Of a stretch of 64,000 bases of DNA, positions 1 through 8,427 are shown piece after piece. Every line of letters begins with the position of its first letter. Positions within the stretch are counted from its first letter, which is position 1. The notes under the pieces were generated by a model, which saw only the letters and a program-made list of their open reading frames with translations, had not been told where the DNA came from and did not search any database. The stretch lies in NCBI GenBank assembly GCA_011524645.1, contig WTJY01000161.1, positions 1 to 64,000 of the forward strand. Reading direction: 5' to 3'. Both the position numbers and the translations under genes were made by a program. This stretch comes from Anaerolineales bacterium (lineage in GTDB: Bacteria; Chloroflexota; Anaerolineae; Promineifilales; Promineifilaceae).

Positions 1-2
1 GG

Positions 3-218
3 TGTGGGCTGGGGAGTGCTTTGGTGCGTGAGTTGTGTGATATTGCGACGGCGCGGGCGTGGCGGCCGTTAGAAATAGGGGTGCTGACTACCAATTTGGG
101 GGCGTTGCGCCTATATCAGAGATTGGGGTTTCGTCAGGTCAAGATAATTCAGCTGGCCAATGAGAAAAATGCGCTGGTTTTGAGACAAGTGAATGATGAG
201 ATAGACGTGCTTGTCTAA
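3..218 (+). CDS. GNAT-family N-acetyltransferase, C-terminal part
   Basis: The frame is open from the left edge of the window, so the start is missing. The visible 71 residues contain the acetyl-CoA-binding piece GLGSALVREL and the typical GNAT C-terminal motif with TNLGALRLYQRLGF, where the conserved Asn and Tyr of motif A/B are expected. Proteins of this family move an acetyl group from acetyl-CoA to an amine. The substrate cannot be told from this fragment. It ends 149 bases before the next gene, on the same strand, with no sign of coupling. Confidence 0.75.
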   Translation, partial: CGLGSALVRELCDIATARAWRPLEIGVLTTNLGALRLYQRLGFRQVKIIQLANEKNALVLRQVNDEIDVLV

Positions 219-367
219 AGGGTATGTGGTTTGTTTGGGACGGAAGAGCTACTTTTTTTTTCAGAGGAAAAAGTAATATATAGGGTATTGCTTATTATTT
301 TGACCTCCTTGTCTTTTGTCACTTTCCAACACAAAAGATAGTTTTAACTAAATTACAAAGTGGATAC

Positions 368-1807
368 ATGAATTCTCTAGCCAATAGACAATTTGCTCGG
401 TGGTGGTTTCATATTTTTCCCCCACCTTCGAAGGAGAATCTGCCCCCTGAAACATACCTTAGAAGCTGGCGGATGTATGTTTTTCTGGTGATGGGTTTGT
501 TCGTCTGTGTCAGTGTTATTCCCATCTTTTATGTGTTGGGTGATTTTTTCAGTGTCTCGCTCTCCGTTTTTTTTCTGATATTTGATTTGGTTTCGATGCG
601 GTTTTTAACATCTTTGCGCATTGGTCGCATTGCGTTTGCCTTTGTTTGGGGCACTTTCATACTCACGGTTTTGTGGGTATCTGCAACTGATACGAGTTTT
701 TATAACTCCGCGCTAGAGTTACTTTACATTTTAATGATTATTAGCGCGTTTTTTGCCAGCAGTAGCTTGATCCCTTTGGGAGTCGCCTGTATTTCATTTC
801 ATGCATGGCTATATTTTGCAGGTAGATTCGGCTGGATCGAGATTGTCGGTGTGCAACCTAAGTTCTATGAACTGATATTGATCGCCTTTTGGTTTGTGAT
901 CGAGATGTCTTATCTCAATTTTACGATTAATTTATTGAAGCAAAGCTCTTCACGTATACAGGATCAGGCGGATAAGTTAAAGAGTCAGCAAAGTGAGCTG
1001 GAAACCTATCGCGATGATTTAGAAGAGTTAGTCACACAAAGAACGATTGAATTGGAGGCGGCACGTAAAGAGGCGGAGCAGGCAAACAAAGCGAAAAGTG
1101 CTTTTCTGGCCAATATGAGTCATGAACTGCGGACCCCCCTCAATGCGATTATCGGCTATGGCCAATTGCTGGTGGAATATGTTCATGATGAGGATTTTAG
1201 TAAGCCTACCCTAGTTGAAGATTTAGATCGGATTACTCACTCTGGGACCCATTTATTATCGGTCATCAATCAGGTACTCGATTTGTCGAAAATCGAAGCG
1301 GATATGATGGATTTGCATCTGGACCGAGTCGAGTTGCAGCAAATCATCCAACATATATGGGCGATTATAAAACCGTTGGCGGAGCAGAAAGATCTCGATT
1401 TGACTTTGAATGATCGCATCGATGCATCCGTTATAATGCGTACCGATCGCCTTAAAGTTAGCCAAATTTTAGTCAATTTACTGGGGAACGGTATCAAGTT
1501 TACGGAGAATGGAGGGGTTTCTTTAGGTGTAGATATATTTGTTGAGGCGGGGGATTCTTTTGTCTGTCTTACGATTGAAGATACAGGGATAGGTATGGAG
1601 CAAGAGGTGTTAAATCGGGTTTTCCAGCCGTTTTGGCAAGCGGAAGATAGCTACGTGCGTAATTACACGGGAACCGGTTTGGGTTTGACGATTACCAAGC
1701 GTTTTTGTGATGCTTTAGGAGGGCGGATTAGCGTTCGCAGCCAGATCGGGGAGGGGACGACATTTCAGGTTTTGTTGCCGGTTGATTCTAAGCCCCCAAT
1801 TGTTTAA
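368..1807 (+). CDS. Membrane sensor histidine kinase
   Basis: This 479-residue protein has five or six hydrophobic segments between about residues 35 and 190. A coiled coil rich in Gln, Glu and Lys follows (about 192-245), then a HisKA domain with the phospho-acceptor His252 in the H-box [11 protein letters not shown], then a HATPase domain. In the latter the N-box ([16 protein letters not shown]), G1 (EDTGIGM) and G2 (GTGLGLTI) are all readable, so it should be an active autokinase. There is no PAS or GAF domain, so sensing is presumably by the membrane part. No response regulator is adjacent: it is an orphan kinase whose partner lies elsewhere. The start ATG is preceded by a weak purine stretch. 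Confidence 0.9.
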   Translation: MNSLANRQFARWWFHIFPPPSKENLPPETYLRSWRMYVFLVMGLFVCVSVIPIFYVLGDFFSVSLSVFFLIFDLVSMRFLTSLRIGRIAFAFVWGTFILTVLWVSATDTSFYNSALELLYILMIISAFFASSSLIPLGVACISFHAWLYFAGRFGWIEIVGVQPKFYELILIAFWFVIEMSYLNFTINLLKQSSSRIQDQADKLKSQQSELETYRDDLEELVTQRTIELEAARKEAEQANKAKSAFLANMSHELRTPLNAIIGYGQLLVEYVHDEDFSKPTLVEDLDRITHSGTHLLSVINQVLDLSKIEADMMDLHLDRVELQQIIQHIWAIIKPLAEQKDLDLTLNDRIDASVIMRTDRLKVSQILVNLLGNGIKFTENGGVSLGVDIFVEAGDSFVCLTIEDTGIGMEQEVLNRVFQPFWQAEDSYVRNYTGTGLGLTITKRFCDALGGRISVRSQIGEGTTFQVLLPVDSKPPIV

Positions 1808-1833
1808 TGTGGGAAAGCGATCTTGCGTGTATC

Positions 1834-2451
1834 CTAGCTGCCTCCCCAGATCGTGTTGGTATCCATTTCTAGTTTGGCGAAATTGGCGAAGGTCATATCG
1901 TCAAATGTGAATGGATAACGGTCGCGTACATCTTCCATTAAGTCCCAATAGCTGGCGAGAATACGGCTTTCCCAATTCAGCTGGAGCTGGGCTACACACG
2001 CTTTGAGGTCATTTTCTGCCCCTTCTAGTTCAATAAAATAGCCGAATGGCATTTCATCTAGGACGATTTCGACCGCGCCATAAACCCATGTTTCGCGATA
2101 CTTTTCATAGAGACGCTGTTCTGTCAGCCCTAATTTTGCCAAAATTTGTTCCATACGGCCGTAGTCAGATACCTCAAGCTCGATTTCTTCGCGTACTTTG
2201 GCTTCGGTTTGAGCTTGCACGGCCGTGGGCGCTGGCCTTTTAAATGTGAGCCGAATGCGTTGATCTTGACGCAAGCGAACCACTTCATGTTTTTTTCGAT
2301 ATGTACCCGCTGGGGTGTCATAGACTGCGTTTCTTTCATAGTAACGCGGTTTGGTGCAGGTCGCCCCTATATCGGCTAAGACGGCTTTAATCGGGGTGAA
2401 ATCGGCCGTCCAAAATTTAACTTCTACTTCTAAGCTTTGATCAGTATTCAT
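1834..2451 (-). CDS. CYTH domain protein (class IV adenylate cyclase-like)
   Basis: A 205-residue soluble protein of the CYTH superfamily (CyaB adenylate cyclases, thiamine triphosphatases). The signature ExExK is seen as E8, E10 and K12 near the N-terminus. The alternating charged strands expected for the tunnel fold follow (RLRQDQRIRLTFKRP, EEIELEV, LDEMPFGYFIELEG). These enzymes act on triphosphate substrates with metal ions, and the exact reaction cannot be read from sequence. I chose the ATG at 2451. An upstream in-frame ATG at 2520 would add 23 residues encoded entirely by the heptamer-repeat hairpin, which is unlikely to be protein. It lies 86 bases downstream of glmU on the same strand. 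Confidence 0.8.
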   Translation of the reverse strand: MNTDQSLEVEVKFWTADFTPIKAVLADIGATCTKPRYYERNAVYDTPAGTYRKKHEVVRLRQDQRIRLTFKRPAPTAVQAQTEAKVREEIELEVSDYGRMEQILAKLGLTEQRLYEKYRETWVYGAVEIVLDEMPFGYFIELEGAENDLKACVAQLQLNWESRILASYWDLMEDVRDRYPFTFDDMTFANFAKLEMDTNTIWGGS

Positions 2452-2454
2452 GGC

Positions 2455-2543
2455 TTTTCGTAAGTATGAAGTATGAGATATGAAGTATGAAAGAGCCTCG
2501 CGATTCTTTTCATACTTCATACTTCATACTTCATACTTCATAT
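2455..2543. repeat. Heptanucleotide-repeat hairpin between glmU-like and CYTH genes
   Basis: One arm is made of tandem TATGAAG-type units and the other of CATACTT units (four in a row), so the two arms pair over about 30 bases around a GC-rich loop. The same kind of element occurs at 8341-8418, and looser versions lie at 27361-27418 and 51517-51578. It could act as a terminator or mRNA-stabilising structure. There is no U-tract on either strand. Confidence 0.8.
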
Positions 2544-3578
2544 TTGGTCTTCGTGTTTGTGAGTGAGCGGCGGAATCACTTCATCGTCCGCTAGCGATGT
2601 TCCGGCGATATTGACTTGCTGTGCGGTAATGGCACGGCCGAGGGTGCTATCGCAGATGATGGTGTTTGGTCCAATGATACAATCTTCACCAATGTGGGTG
2701 TTGCCTTGTAGATAGGTGTTGGGCCAGATAATGGTATCTTGACCGATCGTAACCGAGGCATCGATATAGGTGCTGGTTGGATCGATAATGGTGACTCCAT
2801 TGTCTAGCCAATGCCGAATGGTTCGTTGGCGAAAGGCGCGATCCACATCGATGAGTTCTGCGCGGGTGCCTGCACCTAGACATTCATCTACATCGGAGAT
2901 AATGACGGAATCGACAAGGCGGTTTTGGATTACGGCCGTGGCGACCATATCGGTCAGGTAATATTCCACGCCACTTCTCGCTTGGCGTAGGGGGAGGTTG
3001 GGCAGATTTTTCCACAGGAAATCGGCATCAAAGCAGTAGACGCCAACATTAAGCTCACGGATATTAAGAAGTTCATCTGTGTTGTCTCGCTGCTTGGCTT
3101 CCGCAACTTCAACGATTTCGATGACATGGCCTTCTGCGTTGCGTACGACACGGCCGAAGGTTGAGGATGGCTCCCCCATGACCGATGTCATAATCACGGC
3201 CGCGCCACTTTCTACCTGCATTGTTGCGAGTTGCTGGAGTGTTTCGGCACGAAGAAGGGGCATATCACCATAGGTCACGGCGACCTGTTTCGCTTTGCCC
3301 CGCAAGACATCTGTTGCGACCATCGTGGCATGTCCGGTGCCTAGCTGTTCTTCTTGAACGACATAGTGAGCATCTTCTCCCACCAATTGTTTAACCTTAT
3401 CTCCCCCGATGGGGCCAATGACCATTGTGGGGGGGTGTTGGCTGACCGCGCGTGACGCGTTGACTACATGCATGACCATCGGGGCTCCGCCTACCGCATG
3501 AAGAATCTTTTGCGTTTTTGATTTCATGCGTTTGCCCATACCGGCGGCCAATATGACTACGGCTAAATCTGTATTCAT
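2538..3578 (-). CDS. glmU: GlmU-like N-acetylglucosamine-1-phosphate uridylyltransferase, shortened
   Basis: The N-terminal nucleotidyltransferase domain is intact: the LAAGMGKRM pyrophosphorylase motif is at residues 10-18, with QLGTGHA, GDMPLL and GVEYYLTDM downstream. It should make UDP-GlcNAc from UTP and GlcNAc-1-phosphate for peptidoglycan. After about residue 250 come only four or five hexapeptide coils of a left-handed beta helix, and the protein stops at 346 residues. Usual bifunctional GlmU is about 455 residues long, and the acetyltransferase active-site segment is missing here. The acetylation step must therefore be done by another protein. A purine-rich AGG stretch precedes the ATG. 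Confidence 0.85.
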   Translation of the reverse strand: MNTDLAVVILAAGMGKRMKSKTQKILHAVGGAPMVMHVVNASRAVSQHPPTMVIGPIGGDKVKQLVGEDAHYVVQEEQLGTGHATMVATDVLRGKAKQVAVTYGDMPLLRAETLQQLATMQVESGAAVIMTSVMGEPSSTFGRVVRNAEGHVIEIVEVAEAKQRDNTDELLNIRELNVGVYCFDADFLWKNLPNLPLRQARSGVEYYLTDMVATAVIQNRLVDSVIISDVDECLGAGTRAELIDVDRAFRQRTIRHWLDNGVTIIDPTSTYIDASVTIGQDTIIWPNTYLQGNTHIGEDCIIGPNTIICDSTLGRAITAQQVNIAGTSLADDEVIPPLTHKHEDQI

Positions 3579-3724
3579 CCTACATTTCCTGTATTGTGCT
3601 TACTTTTATTCTCAATCCACAAGGGACTTAGGAATTTTACAAGGGTTATGCGCTGAGGGGTATTGTTTGTTTTGTCGGACGTGATGAGAGGCTACTCGTG
3701 CTGAAAGCTGTTGTCTAAAGCATC

Positions 3725-3779
3725 GAAGCTCAGCGTTTGTTCGCAAAATCGTTGAGATTTGGCTAAAAAGCTGAGCTTC
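3725..3779. repeat. Inverted repeat downstream of greA
   Basis: GAAGCTCAGC at 3725-3734 is exactly inverted at 3770-3779, with a 35-base loop, in the 231-base gap between greA and glmU (both on the minus strand). It may end the greA transcript, but no U-tract follows. The rest of the gap shows only the glmU ribosome binding site. Confidence 0.45.
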
Positions 3780-3809
3780 TTGTCGTTTGAGAGCACCTAA
3801 CGGTGATGA

Positions 3810-4295
3810 TTAGTATTTAATTTTGATGATTTTGAATTCTGTTTCACCATTCGGGGCGGAAATTGTTACCGATTGTCCTTTCTTTTTGCCTAGAAGTGCT
3901 TTACCAAGAGGGCTTTCATTAGAAATCCGGCCGTCTACAGGGTCCGCTTCGGCCGGGCCAACGAGATGGTATGTCTCTTCTTCATCTTCATAACCGACTT
4001 CAACAACGGTGACATGCGCACCGATACCGATGACACTTTTCTTGACCGTGAGTTCGCCGATGAGTTGGTAGTTTCCTAGAATCGCTTCGAGCTCTTGGAT
4101 ACGTCCTTCAAGGAATGATTGTTCATGTCGAGCGGCATCAAGCTCTGCGTTATCGACAAAGTCATCATCTTGGCCGTCTTCCAGCGCCTGTTGGAGACGC
4201 TCTGCAAGCCGTTCACGGCCTTCCGTTTTAAGATTATCAAGCTCATTGCTGAGCCGTTGGACACCATCTTTGGTGAGTAGATAGGGTTTAACCAT
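3810..4295 (-). CDS. greA: Transcription elongation factor GreA/GreB
   Basis: A 161-residue protein with the normal two-part Gre layout. The N-terminal coiled coil (about 1-75) carries an acidic tip at residues 43-51 (DDDFVDNAE) that reaches into the RNA polymerase secondary channel to trigger transcript cleavage. The C-terminal FKBP-like domain includes VVEVGYEDEEETYHLVGPAEADP and ESPLGKALLGKKKGQ. It rescues backtracked polymerase. It is transcribed alone on the minus strand. The upstream gap of 594 bases holds its promoter. An AAGG-type ribosome binding site lies about 10-15 bases before the ATG. Confidence 0.92.
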   Translation of the reverse strand: MVKPYLLTKDGVQRLSNELDNLKTEGRERLAERLQQALEDGQDDDFVDNAELDAARHEQSFLEGRIQELEAILGNYQLIGELTVKKSVIGIGAHVTVVEVGYEDEEETYHLVGPAEADPVDGRISNESPLGKALLGKKKGQSVTISAPNGETEFKIIKIKY

Positions 4296-4615
4296 TTTTA
4301 ATACCTTTACCTTCGAGTTTTATATCTACATGTTTACTCATAAGAGAGTTGTGCAATATGATGTGTAAGGTCATTCAGAACAATGAATTTTTAGGATAAA
4401 TTGATGGGGGCTAGAGATAGATGAGATAAATAGATCCCCGTGAATGATTGTTTTGCTGACGCGCATGAGATATTTGATTTGCTATAAAAAATGCCATTTA
4501 CAATAAGTTTGAACAGCATAAGGTCGAACATCCGTTTTAGGCGGAGCATTATACCAAAAAGTTTTTGTCTGTAAATAGCATTTTTCTCATGTTCACAGAG
4601 AAAAGCGGGTTTAAT

Positions 4616-4637
4616 CTGTTATCAGGCCTGATAACAG
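4616..4637. promoter_or_regulatory. Perfect 22-bp palindrome, possible operator
   Basis: The half-site CTGTTATCAGG is followed immediately by its exact reverse complement, then by GCTGTTTTC. It lies about 250-270 bases from both flanking genes. A dyad of this length without loop is typical of an operator for a dimeric repressor rather than an RNA terminator. The protein is unknown. Confidence 0.5.
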
Positions 4638-4821
4638 GCTGTTTTCTATTGATTTAAGGAATCGGCAATTATTGATTTGATACAGAAGGGTGGTTGAGCT
4701 TGTCAAAACCGCCTTGCGACCGGTTCAGGGTTCCTTGTGTCATGTAAATGTCGTTTCTGCGGGTTACTTAATGATTTGATTTATTGTTTGCTTAGACAAT
4801 AGTTTTACAATAGCTGTGCCG

Positions 4822-4840
4822 CTTGTGCTTTTTGTACAAG
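4822..4840. promoter_or_regulatory. Dyad with TTGTACAA upstream of carotenoid operon
   Basis: CTTGT at 4822-4826 is inverted as ACAAG at 4836-4840, and the centre-right part is the 8-bp palindrome TTGTACAA (4832-4839). TTGTACA-rich sites are known for the light-responsive LitR/CarH repressors of carotenoid genes. Its place 50-70 bases before the first carotenoid gene suggests such a role. No litR gene is in the window, so this is a guess. Confidence 0.3.
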
Positions 4841-4889
4841 TAAGCTGAAATTAAAGCTGTTCATTAGCTTAGCTTGGAGTGAATTTGGA

Positions 4890-5726
4890 ATGACCTATTT
4901 CGGTTTTTTAGCACGGTTTTTATTGATCCCTATCGGAATCATGTTGTTTTTGTTGTGGCGTGACCAGCAACAGGCACGGCCGGTTGCCCATCCGTTTCGG
5001 ACTTGGCCTGCGTGGACTGTTGTCGTTGGCTTAATCGGCTTGGCGATGGTGTATACAACCCCATGGGATAATTATCTGGTCGCGACCTCTGTATGGTGGT
5101 ACGACGAGGCGTTGGTGACCGGACTCACATTGGGATATGTCCCGATTGAAGAGTATACATTTTTTGTTTTGCAGACATGGTTAACTGGGATGTGGGTGAT
5201 TTGGTTGATGCAACGGCCGTTTTCATGGCTAGGGCTACGGCCGTTTCAGCCAAACAGCATCGCTCGTTGGGGGATTACCGCCGTGATTACCTTGATTTGG
5301 ATCGTATCGACTTGGGCCTTGTTCTTTGCTGGGGATCAGTACAACTATTTGACCCTGATTCTGTCATGGGCGTTGGTGCCGATTCTAGTCCAGACGATAT
5401 TTGGCGGGGATATTTTGTGGCATTACGGCCGTTTGCTGCTCCTTGGCATTGTTCCTTCGACCGCCTATCTAGCCACGGCCGATGCGCTCGCCATTCTTTC
5501 AGGAACATGGACGATTAGTGATGGACAAACGGTCGGTATTTTATTGGCCGGTGTACTCCCCTTAGAAGAATTTCTCTTTTTCTTGATCACAAACGTTTTG
5601 GTGGTGTTCGGCATGGTGTTATTTCTGGCGCAGGCGAGCCATCAGCGGGCAGGGCCATATTTGCCGGATCGGGTACGTGTAACGCGAGCTGATTCGTTTG
5701 ACACGCTGGTTCATGCTGAACTATGA
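4890..5726 (+). CDS. Lycopene cyclase, fused CrtYc/CrtYd type
   Basis: A 278-residue integral membrane protein with six or seven hydrophobic helices. It contains the lycopene cyclase domain twice: the motif PIEEYTFF begins at residue 85 and its counterpart LPLEEFLFF begins at about 223. The paired acidic residues (E87, E88 and the second EE) are the catalytic signature of the small heterodimeric CrtYc/CrtYd cyclases, here as one chain. It should cyclise lycopene ends to beta rings. It starts at an ATG with GGAG about 10 bases upstream. Its stop overlaps the next start (ATGA), so the operon is translationally coupled. Confidence 0.85.
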   Translation: MTYFGFLARFLLIPIGIMLFLLWRDQQQARPVAHPFRTWPAWTVVVGLIGLAMVYTTPWDNYLVATSVWWYDEALVTGLTLGYVPIEEYTFFVLQTWLTGMWVIWLMQRPFSWLGLRPFQPNSIARWGITAVITLIWIVSTWALFFAGDQYNYLTLILSWALVPILVQTIFGGDILWHYGRLLLLGIVPSTAYLATADALAILSGTWTISDGQTVGILLAGVLPLEEFLFFLITNVLVVFGMVLFLAQASHQRAGPYLPDRVRVTRADSFDTLVHAEL

Positions 5727-6532
5727 GGTCGTTCATGATTTTAGAGAAAAGATTTGGGCAGATCGATTCATTCAGGATTGAGTTGTCAGCCTCCTTGTGG
5801 GCCTTGCTGGCCGTTTGGTTTTTGGTGATGACGGCGGTCCCGATCGGGATTTGGACAATCGGAGATCGTTCTATTCCGGTGACGATGCTACTGGGTGTGA
5901 CCATGCAAGCTTTGTTTGTGGGGACGGTTCTGTGGCGTATGATCGGCGAGCGACATGCACTGGCTGTATTTTTCGGTGTGGGGGCGATGGGCTTGGGGCT
6001 AGAGGTTGTGGGGACACAAACCGGCTGGCCCTTTGGTGTGTACACCTATACAGAGCTGCTACGGCCGCAGGTTTTTCACGTGCCGATCTTGATCCCTTTG
6101 GCGTGGTTTATGATGATGCCGGTCGCTTGGGCGGTCGGTTTGATTTTAGTCGGCCGTGAGCGATTTTGGCCTTTTGTCTTGGTTTCGGCCGGTGCGATGA
6201 CCGCATGGGACCTCTTCTTAGATCCGCAAATGGTTAATTGGGGGTTTTGGATTTGGCTTGAACCAGGGGTATGGACCTATTTTGGCATTCCTTGGCTCAA
6301 TTATTTCGGCTGGTTTATCGGTGCGGCCGGAATGACGGCCGTTTTTTACCCGTTTTTAACCACATGGGACGAGCGGGTGACACGGCCGTTGTGGTTAATT
6401 TATGGCTTGACTTGGTTTTTTGAAACTTTTGGGTTGTTGCTCTTTTGGGGCTTGCTCGGCCCCGCATTTGTCGGTGGTCTGGTCATGGGGGGCTTCGTCT
6501 GGGGGGCCGCCTATCGGTTAAGGCGCGTATGA
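5723..6532 (+). CDS. cruF: CruF-like carotenoid biosynthesis membrane protein (DUF422)
   Basis: A 269-residue protein with about seven transmembrane helices. It resembles the DUF422 family that includes CruF (gamma-carotene 1',2'-hydratase) and archaeal bisanhydrobacterioruberin hydratase. Recognisable family pieces are GLGLEVVGTQTGWPFGVY, TAWDLFLDPQMV and GIPWLNYFGWF, with acidic and aromatic residues inside membrane helices. The expected reaction is adding water to the psi end of a monocyclic carotene, giving the hydroxyl that is later glycosylated. It overlaps its neighbours on both sides by ATGA, so expression is coupled. The symbol is given by family, and the exact substrate is an inference. 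Confidence 0.75.
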   Translation: MRSFMILEKRFGQIDSFRIELSASLWALLAVWFLVMTAVPIGIWTIGDRSIPVTMLLGVTMQALFVGTVLWRMIGERHALAVFFGVGAMGLGLEVVGTQTGWPFGVYTYTELLRPQVFHVPILIPLAWFMMMPVAWAVGLILVGRERFWPFVLVSAGAMTAWDLFLDPQMVNWGFWIWLEPGVWTYFGIPWLNYFGWFIGAAGMTAVFYPFLTTWDERVTRPLWLIYGLTWFFETFGLLLFWGLLGPAFVGGLVMGGFVWGAAYRLRRV

Positions 6533-7116
6533 TCGGATTTTGGATGTTACTGGCATATTTAATGGGGGCGATGCCGCTTTCATATTGGCTTGGGTTGGTG
6601 GCCGGAATCGATATTCTGGCTGAAGGAGATCGAAACCCAGGGGCGACCAATTTACTACGCACCGCCGGTTGGCCGTGGGGTGTGGCCGCATACATGCTTG
6701 ATTTTAGCAAAGCGGCCGTTCCGGTCGGGCTCGCCTATGTGGTGTTTGGGGTACAAGGTTGGGCGGTCGTTCCGATCGCCTTGGCTCCGGCCGTGGGGCA
6801 CGCATGGAGTCTGTTTTTACGCGGCCGTGGTGGCAAAGCTCTAGCGACTATTTTCGGGACATGGATCGGGCTAACCCTATACGAGATGCCTTCAGTTATT
6901 ATTGGCTTATTGCTCTTTTGGTTTCTTCTATTAAAAACAGATGGCTGGTCTGTTGTTTTTAGCGCCATTGGCATGGGGCTTTATCTTTGCTTTTTCTTGC
7001 CCGATCCGGTCTTCGGCGCGGTATGGGCGGGACAATTTTTACTCGTCATTTGGACCCATCGAAGCGATCTGAAAGCGCGCCCTGCCTGGCGTGATTGGGT
7101 CAACAGCAGGGCATAA
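6529..7116 (+). CDS. PlsY-like glycerol-3-phosphate acyltransferase family protein
   Basis: A 195-residue, five-helix membrane protein. PlsY motifs are clear: GDRNPGATN at residues 33-41 and GHAWSLFLRGRGGKALAT starting near residue 90. PlsY uses acyl-phosphate to acylate glycerol-3-phosphate. Its place inside a carotenoid operon between the CruF-like protein and a glycosyltransferase suggests it may instead, or also, serve acylation of carotenoid glycosides; this is inference only. I chose the ATG at 6529, which overlaps the previous stop. A longer frame starting at 6445 would run inside the upstream gene and add a non-membrane leader. Confidence 0.75.
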   Translation: MIGFWMLLAYLMGAMPLSYWLGLVAGIDILAEGDRNPGATNLLRTAGWPWGVAAYMLDFSKAAVPVGLAYVVFGVQGWAVVPIALAPAVGHAWSLFLRGRGGKALATIFGTWIGLTLYEMPSVIIGLLLFWFLLLKTDGWSVVFSAIGMGLYLCFFLPDPVFGAVWAGQFLLVIWTHRSDLKARPAWRDWVNSRA

Positions 7117-7133
7117 ATTGGTAAAATAGCGAT

Positions 7134-8339
7134 ATGTTGTGGTCTTGGTTTTCTATTACTTGGTTACCGGTTTTATATACGGCCGGTGTTGCGGTTGTAT
7201 TATTGGCCCTATTATCAACAACGCTGTTGAATTGGGTCTTTTTTCCGCGCCTTTATTCGCGCCGTTTTCCCGAATCGGATAAATTGATTTCGATTTTGAT
7301 ACCGGCACGGAATGAAGGAACGATTATCGGAGATACCGTTTATCGTATTTTGTCGCAGAGCTATACCGGCTTTGAGCTACTGGTTTTAGACGATAATTCT
7401 AGTGATGAAACGGCCGCGATTGTGCGTAACTGGCAAGAACGAGACCCTCGAGTAAAGCTATTATCGGGTCAGCCATTGCCTGCCGGTTGGCTGGGGAAAA
7501 ACTGGGCTTGTCACCAGTTGGCCCAAGCGGCCACCGGAGAGATGCTTATCTTTATCGATGCTGATGTCCAGTGGCGACGATACACGCTGGCGTCGATTTT
7601 GGCTCTGCAAGCGGAAACCAAAGCATCTTTGTTGACCGTCTGGCCCACACAAATTCTCTCTAGCTGGGCGGAGTTTTTTGTCGTGCCACTGATGAAATTT
7701 TCGATTATTAGCTATTTGCCGATTTTGGGCGTGCACTTTACCCCTTTTACCGCGTTTGCGGCCGCAAATGGTCAATGTTTGTCCTTTTCACGTCAGGCAT
7801 ATGAGTTGATTGGTGGACATGCGGCTGTGCGACAAGAAATTATCGAAGACGTGATGTTGGCCAAAGCGATTAAGCGGGCCGGTTTGCGGTTATGGATGGC
7901 GGACGGGGCTCGTTTGGTCGCTTGCCATATGTATCGGGGCTGGACGGCCGTGCGACGTGGATTTGGTAAAAACATCTTGGCGGGGCATGGCAATAGTCTC
8001 ATCTTGCTGCTGTTATCTACTATTTTTCACTGGGCGGTTTTTGTGGGGCCTTGGCTGTGGCTCATCTTTGGTGGGGGCTGGGCCGCCTTATCTCTGGTGG
8101 CTTTGGTGTTGGTTTTGCGTGGTTTGAGCGAATGGGTCGTTAATCGCCGCTGGGGGCGCACCCTGCTTATGGCTTTTGCGCTACCGATCGGGGTTTTTCT
8201 GATGACATTGATTGCGGGGCAAGCGTTGCGTTGGCATTTGGGCAGTGGACCTGAGTGGAAGGGGAGAACCTTGCAGAAGAGAGATGCTAAGGTTGCAGTT
8301 AAAGAATTAGAGTATGGGGGAGAACGGCGCAAGCTGTAG
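7134..8339 (+). CDS. Family 2 glycosyltransferase, probable carotenoid glycosyltransferase
   Basis: A 401-residue protein with an N-terminal membrane helix (about 10-32), then a GT-A fold domain: ILIPARNEG, VLDDNSSDET and the metal-binding DAD in FIDADVQW. Three or four C-terminal helices follow. A QALRW sequence near the end matches the QxxRW motif of membrane-embedded GT2 enzymes. CruC-like GT2 proteins attach a sugar to hydroxylated carotenoids, and the adjacent CruF-like hydratase would supply that hydroxyl. The gene starts 17 bases after the PlsY-like gene. The sugar and acceptor cannot be read from sequence. Confidence 0.75.
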   Translation: MLWSWFSITWLPVLYTAGVAVVLLALLSTTLLNWVFFPRLYSRRFPESDKLISILIPARNEGTIIGDTVYRILSQSYTGFELLVLDDNSSDETAAIVRNWQERDPRVKLLSGQPLPAGWLGKNWACHQLAQAATGEMLIFIDADVQWRRYTLASILALQAETKASLLTVWPTQILSSWAEFFVVPLMKFSIISYLPILGVHFTPFTAFAAANGQCLSFSRQAYELIGGHAAVRQEIIEDVMLAKAIKRAGLRLWMADGARLVACHMYRGWTAVRRGFGKNILAGHGNSLILLLLSTIFHWAVFVGPWLWLIFGGGWAALSLVALVLVLRGLSEWVVNRRWGRTLLMAFALPIGVFLMTLIAGQALRWHLGSGPEWKGRTLQKRDAKVAVKELEYGGERRKL

Positions 8340-8340
8340 G

Positions 8341-8418
8341 AAATATGAAATATGAAGTATGAAGTATGAGGGGGGAGGAGTCCCTTTTTCATACTTCATA
8401 TCTCATACCTCATATTTT
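8341..8418. repeat. Heptanucleotide-repeat hairpin between GT2 and desaturase genes
   Basis: The left arm is AAATATGAAATATGAAGTAT continuing as TATGAAG units. The right arm (CATACTTCATATCTCATACC and on) is its reverse complement with a few mismatches, around a G/C-rich loop of about 20 bases. It has the same build as the element at 2455-2543. It lies inside the carotenoid operon, so it may adjust relative mRNA levels of the desaturase gene. Confidence 0.8.
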
Positions 8419-8427
8419 ATTTTTGAT

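Larger units (their letters stand above)
4296..4889. other. Intergenic region between greA and the carotenoid operon
   Basis: This 594-base AT-rich gap between divergent genes must hold promoters for both. I see a perfect palindrome at 4616-4637, a remnant with GGTTGAGCTTGTCAAAACC near 4691-4709 (a common dispersed-repeat style), and an inverted repeat around TTGTACAA at 4832-4839. A GGAG ribosome binding site sits upstream of the ATG at 4890. No ORF or RNA gene is recognisable. Confidence 0.7.

Noticed and set aside
252-277. ACTTTTT...AAAAAGT inverted repeat after the GNAT gene as terminator
   Set aside because: The stem is only A-T pairs and would be too weak to call.
8359-8427. N-terminal extension of the desaturase from an earlier ATG
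   Set aside because: The extra residues come from the heptamer-repeat hairpin. The flavin motif needs only a few residues before it, and ATG 8428 fits.
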